8,426 nucleotides of DNA from an uncultured Bacteroidales bacterium. Its GTDB lineage: Bacteria > Bacteroidota > Bacteroidia > Bacteroidales > Bacteroidaceae. Location of the stretch: positions 1 through 8,426 of the forward strand of contig CALEFD010000097.1 of NCBI GenBank assembly GCA_937876995.1, in the 5' to 3' direction. Under the pieces are notes generated by a model that searched no databases, was not told the origin of the DNA, and saw only the letters and a list, made by a program, of their open reading frames with translations. Below are positions 6,912-8,426 of this stretch, one piece after another; position 1 is the stretch's first letter; each line of letters starts with the position of its first letter. Made by a program: the position numbers and the translations under genes.

Positions 6912-7751
6912 ATGCAATACAAAGAGCACCATAACCATACAACAGGTAACATTAAAACCGCATTCTGGCTCAACCTGTTTTTTACTATTTTGGCATTTGT
7001 AGGAGGCTACATCATGAACAGTAATGCCATACAGGCTGAATCTATACATAATTTAGGATGTACGTTTACAATAGGTTCTGCCTGGTTTTTCCAATGGCTA
7101 TCAGAAAAAAAACAGTTCAAAAGTTTTAGTTTCGGAATGGGGCGTATTCCGCTTATTGGAGCTATCATAAGCGCTATAGTGATTTTCATCAGTTCCATTT
7201 TAATGATTTCCGAAAGCATTGGAGCAATTGAAATCCATCACTCACATGGCGATATTGTTGCAGAAGGAATGATTTGGATCTCTTTGACGGGTATTGCAAT
7301 CAAAGGATTTGCAGCATACAGAACAAGAAAAGCATCGGGCGAAAACGAAAGACTGGTATCTATTCACATGATAGCAGATACAATGGGTTGGGCTACCATT
7401 TTGATAGCCGGCATTATTCTGCTTTTCGTACATATTCCATTGCTTGATTCAGCACTTTCAATAGCTATATCCACATACATAATAATAAATGTAGTGCGCA
7501 GTTCCATAAGAATATTCTCTATTTTGTTTGACAGAGTACCTGCAGGTATTTCCATTGACAGAATAAAAAATGACATCTCTTCTATAAACGGAATAGAAAA
7601 AGTAGAGGATATTAAAATCTGGAGTTTGGATGGAGAAAAAAGTGCTGCCATAGTACAGATTCTACCAACAATCTATTCAGAAGAGAATAACAAAAAAATC
7701 AGACAGAGCATTACTGAATGTCTATCTGATTTTGGAATATCTGAAATATAG
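6912..7751 (+). CDS. Divergent cation diffusion facilitator (CDF) transporter, 3' end apparently lost at a junction
   Basis: This is a 279-residue CDF-type membrane protein. The N-terminus is His-rich (HHNH, 6-9) and six transmembrane segments lie at about 16-34, 39-61, 77-100, 116-136, 148-174 and 176-196, with HHSHGD (109-114) between TM3 and TM4. A cytosolic C-terminal domain follows (IDRIKNDISSINGIEKV...IWSLDGE). CDF proteins export divalent metals such as Zn by proton antiport. TM5 keeps the HxxxD pair (His152, Asp156), but TM2 reads AESIHNLGC: His46 is kept and the usual Asp four residues later is Cys50 (TGT, 7059-7061). In the cytosolic domain, the common HDLHIW appears as EDIKIW. The protein stops at FGISEI, where relatives continue with a TIQ-E-type strand; the stop falls at the composition break near 7745, so the true C-terminus is probably missing. 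Metal specificity is unknown. Confidence 0.8.
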   Translation: MQYKEHHNHTTGNIKTAFWLNLFFTILAFVGGYIMNSNAIQAESIHNLGCTFTIGSAWFFQWLSEKKQFKSFSFGMGRIPLIGAIISAIVIFISSILMISESIGAIEIHHSHGDIVAEGMIWISLTGIAIKGFAAYRTRKASGENERLVSIHMIADTMGWATILIAGIILLFVHIPLLDSALSIAISTYIIINVVRSSIRIFSILFDRVPAGISIDRIKNDISSINGIEKVEDIKIWSLDGEKSAAIVQILPTIYSEENNKKIRQSITECLSDFGISEI

Positions 7752-8293
7752 ACTTGTGATTTCTTACTATCCTTAAATAAATATCCTACCAAAGTATCTT
7801 TGCTTTTTTTAGGAATTCCATAAACAGTACATTTATAATATTTTTTAATTTCTTTATTTTTAAATTTAGCAAGTAGAATATTTAAAGCTTGTTGATTTTT
7901 TGCAAAAAGCACTAAACCTGTAGTATTTAAGTCTAATCTATGGCAAGGTTCTATAAATGAATATGTTTTCTTTAAAATAGAAGTTAAAGTATTTTCTTCT
8001 GTTTTACTAACGACCTCAATACCGCAAGGCTTATCAATAATTAAAATATTATCATCTTCAAAAACAATATTTATATCGATTTTTTTAAATAAGAAATCAT
8101 CAGATATATATATATCAATATTATCGTTTTCATTTAATAAAACATTTTCTTTAACTCTAACACCATTTATTTTTATATCCTTTTGACGTAGAGCTTTATT
8201 TAATGTATTTAAAGAAAGATTAGGAAATGAATCCAATAAAAAGGTATTTAATTTTTTATTATTGTATTTTTTACTAACAATTAAGCTTCTCAT
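7673..8293 (-). CDS. RluA-family pseudouridine synthase with S4 domain, C-terminally truncated and fused to foreign antisense sequence
   Basis: The ORF has 206 codons. Residues 1-~62 form an S4-type RNA-binding domain (KLNTFLLDSF, LNKALRQKDIKINGVRV). The synthase domain starts at DDNILIIDKPCGIEV (80-94) and holds the catalytic motif HRLDLNTTGLVLFAKN (118-133) with Asp121, followed by KKYYKCTVYG (150-159). The family isomerises specific uridines in rRNA or tRNA to pseudouridine. Members are usually about 300 residues. Here family-like sequence ends near KKSQVYISD (177-185), and residues 186-206 are merely the antisense of the CDF gene. Codons are extremely AT-rich (one sampled row, 8041-8100, has 8 G/C in 60). 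ATG 8293 is set by a strong Shine-Dalgarno. The gene lies 40 nt after dapB and was probably co-transcribed with it in its source genome. The natural gene should correspond to about 7739-8293 plus a missing 3' third. Confidence 0.8.
   Translation of the reverse strand: MRSLIVSKKYNNKKLNTFLLDSFPNLSLNTLNKALRQKDIKINGVRVKENVLLNENDNIDIYISDDFLFKKIDINIVFEDDNILIIDKPCGIEVVSKTEENTLTSILKKTYSFIEPCHRLDLNTTGLVLFAKNQQALNILLAKFKNKEIKKYYKCTVYGIPKKSKDTLVGYLFKDSKKSQVYISDIPKSDRHSVMLCLIFLLFSSE
7739..7755. other. Junction between Bacteroidales-like and low-GC sequence
   Basis: To the left lies the CDF gene in Bacteroidales-like DNA; to the right lies RluA-family and dapB sequence with very low GC and a Firmicute-style ribosome binding site. 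CDF family-like coding ends at 7748 and RluA family-like coding ends at 7739, each without its normal C-terminus. The ~10 shared bases 7739-7748 can be read as part of either gene, as expected for a join at short homology. I see no inverted repeat, target duplication, att-like core or transposase. Confidence 0.6.
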
Positions 8294-8299
8294 TATTTA

Positions 8300-8305
8300 C
8301 TCCTC
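8300..8305 (-). promoter_or_regulatory. Strong Shine-Dalgarno for the RluA-family gene
   Basis: On the minus strand GAGGAG lies 6 nt before ATG 8293. No other gene start in the window has such a site. It fixes the start of this gene and points to a non-Bacteroidetes source. Confidence 0.8.
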
Positions 8306-8333
8306 GTTTTATAAATTATTAGAAAATATAAAT

Positions 8334-8426
8334 TTATTGAATTAAATCATTCATATTATAAAGACCATTAGGTTTAGAAACTATAAATTCTGCAGCTTTT
8401 AGAGCTCCATCTGCAAAAACAGCTCT
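8334..8426 (-). CDS. dapB: 4-hydroxy-tetrahydrodipicolinate reductase, C-terminal 30 residues (cut by window edge)
   Basis: The minus strand encodes RAVFADGALKAAEF..., then KPNGLYNMNDLIQ and a TAA stop at 8336-8334. FADGALKAAEF plus GLYNMNDL is the characteristic DapB C-terminus (compare FANGA...GLFDMRDVL in E. coli, from memory). DapB reduces the dipicolinate intermediate with NAD(P)H in lysine and diaminopimelate synthesis. The frame is open to the window edge, so the N-terminal part lies outside. Its composition matches the following RluA-family gene, 40 nt downstream, and differs from the Bacteroidales part. Confidence 0.82.
   Translation of the reverse strand, partial: RAVFADGALKAAEFIVSKPNGLYNMNDLIQ

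Noticed and set aside
6840..7049. Minus-strand ORF covering the CDF promoter and start
   Set aside because: It is antisense to a recognisable CDF N-terminus and overlaps the promoter element; no family features.
7364..7651. Minus-strand 95-residue ORF inside the CDF gene
   Set aside because: It is the antisense reading of the transmembrane and C-terminal CDF coding sequence, with no own start signal or motif.
7700..7800. Insertion-sequence or phage end at the composition break
   Set aside because: No terminal inverted repeats, direct repeats, transposase or integrase are visible near the break; a plain chimeric join needs fewer assumptions.
8090..8125. AT repeats (atatatatat) as an origin or repeat element
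   Set aside because: They lie inside the RluA-family coding frame and follow from its extreme AT-rich codon use.

Overview
Most of the window (about 1-7745) reads as Bacteroidales DNA, Bacteroides or a close relative. The signs are a surface lipoprotein with an Asp-rich stretch after its lipobox cysteine, a GSCFA-family protein, TAnnTTTG-type promoter elements, AT-rich leaders without Shine-Dalgarno sequences, and a tRNA-Pro whose CCA end is not encoded. The last ~680 bases look like a different genome. They are far more AT-rich, and the pseudouridine synthase there has a clean Shine-Dalgarno (GAGGAG, 6-nt spacer). The gene content is the tail of dapB followed by an RluA-family gene, which suggests a low-GC Firmicute-like source.

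Layout, left to right: the 3' two-thirds of a tRNA-Pro(CGG) on +; a bidirectional hairpin terminator; a two-repeat, FN3-like surface lipoprotein on -; a possible 43-residue small ORF on +; then a compact five-gene operon on -. In transcription order the operon is a DegT-type PLP sugar aminotransferase, galE, a galactokinase-like GHMP kinase, a sugar-1-phosphate nucleotidyltransferase and a GSCFA/SGNH-like protein. Its gaps are 15, 21 and 12 nt, and the last pair shares one base (TAATG). A divergent promoter region at 6761-6911 separates the operon from a cation diffusion facilitator (CDF) gene on +.

The operon resembles a sugar-activation module. The kinase would make a sugar 1-phosphate, the nucleotidyltransferase would charge it to an NDP-sugar, the epimerase would invert C4, and the aminotransferase would install an amino group on a keto-sugar. 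No galT, glycosyltransferase or dehydratase is visible. Two substrate-determining positions are informative. The epimerase has Cys299 where E. coli GalE has Tyr299, which suggests it also accepts UDP-N-acetylhexosamines. The kinase has Ala in place of the Glu of the galactokinase signature, which suggests a substrate other than plain galactose.

At about 7739-7755 the CDF gene and the RluA-family gene, on opposite strands, both lose their expected C-termini at the same short AT-rich sequence, and base composition and translation signals change there. The simplest reading is a chimeric join (assembly or amplification artefact). A recent recombination junction is the alternative. The CDF protein also lacks a usual transmembrane metal ligand (Asp replaced by Cys50), independently of the truncation.
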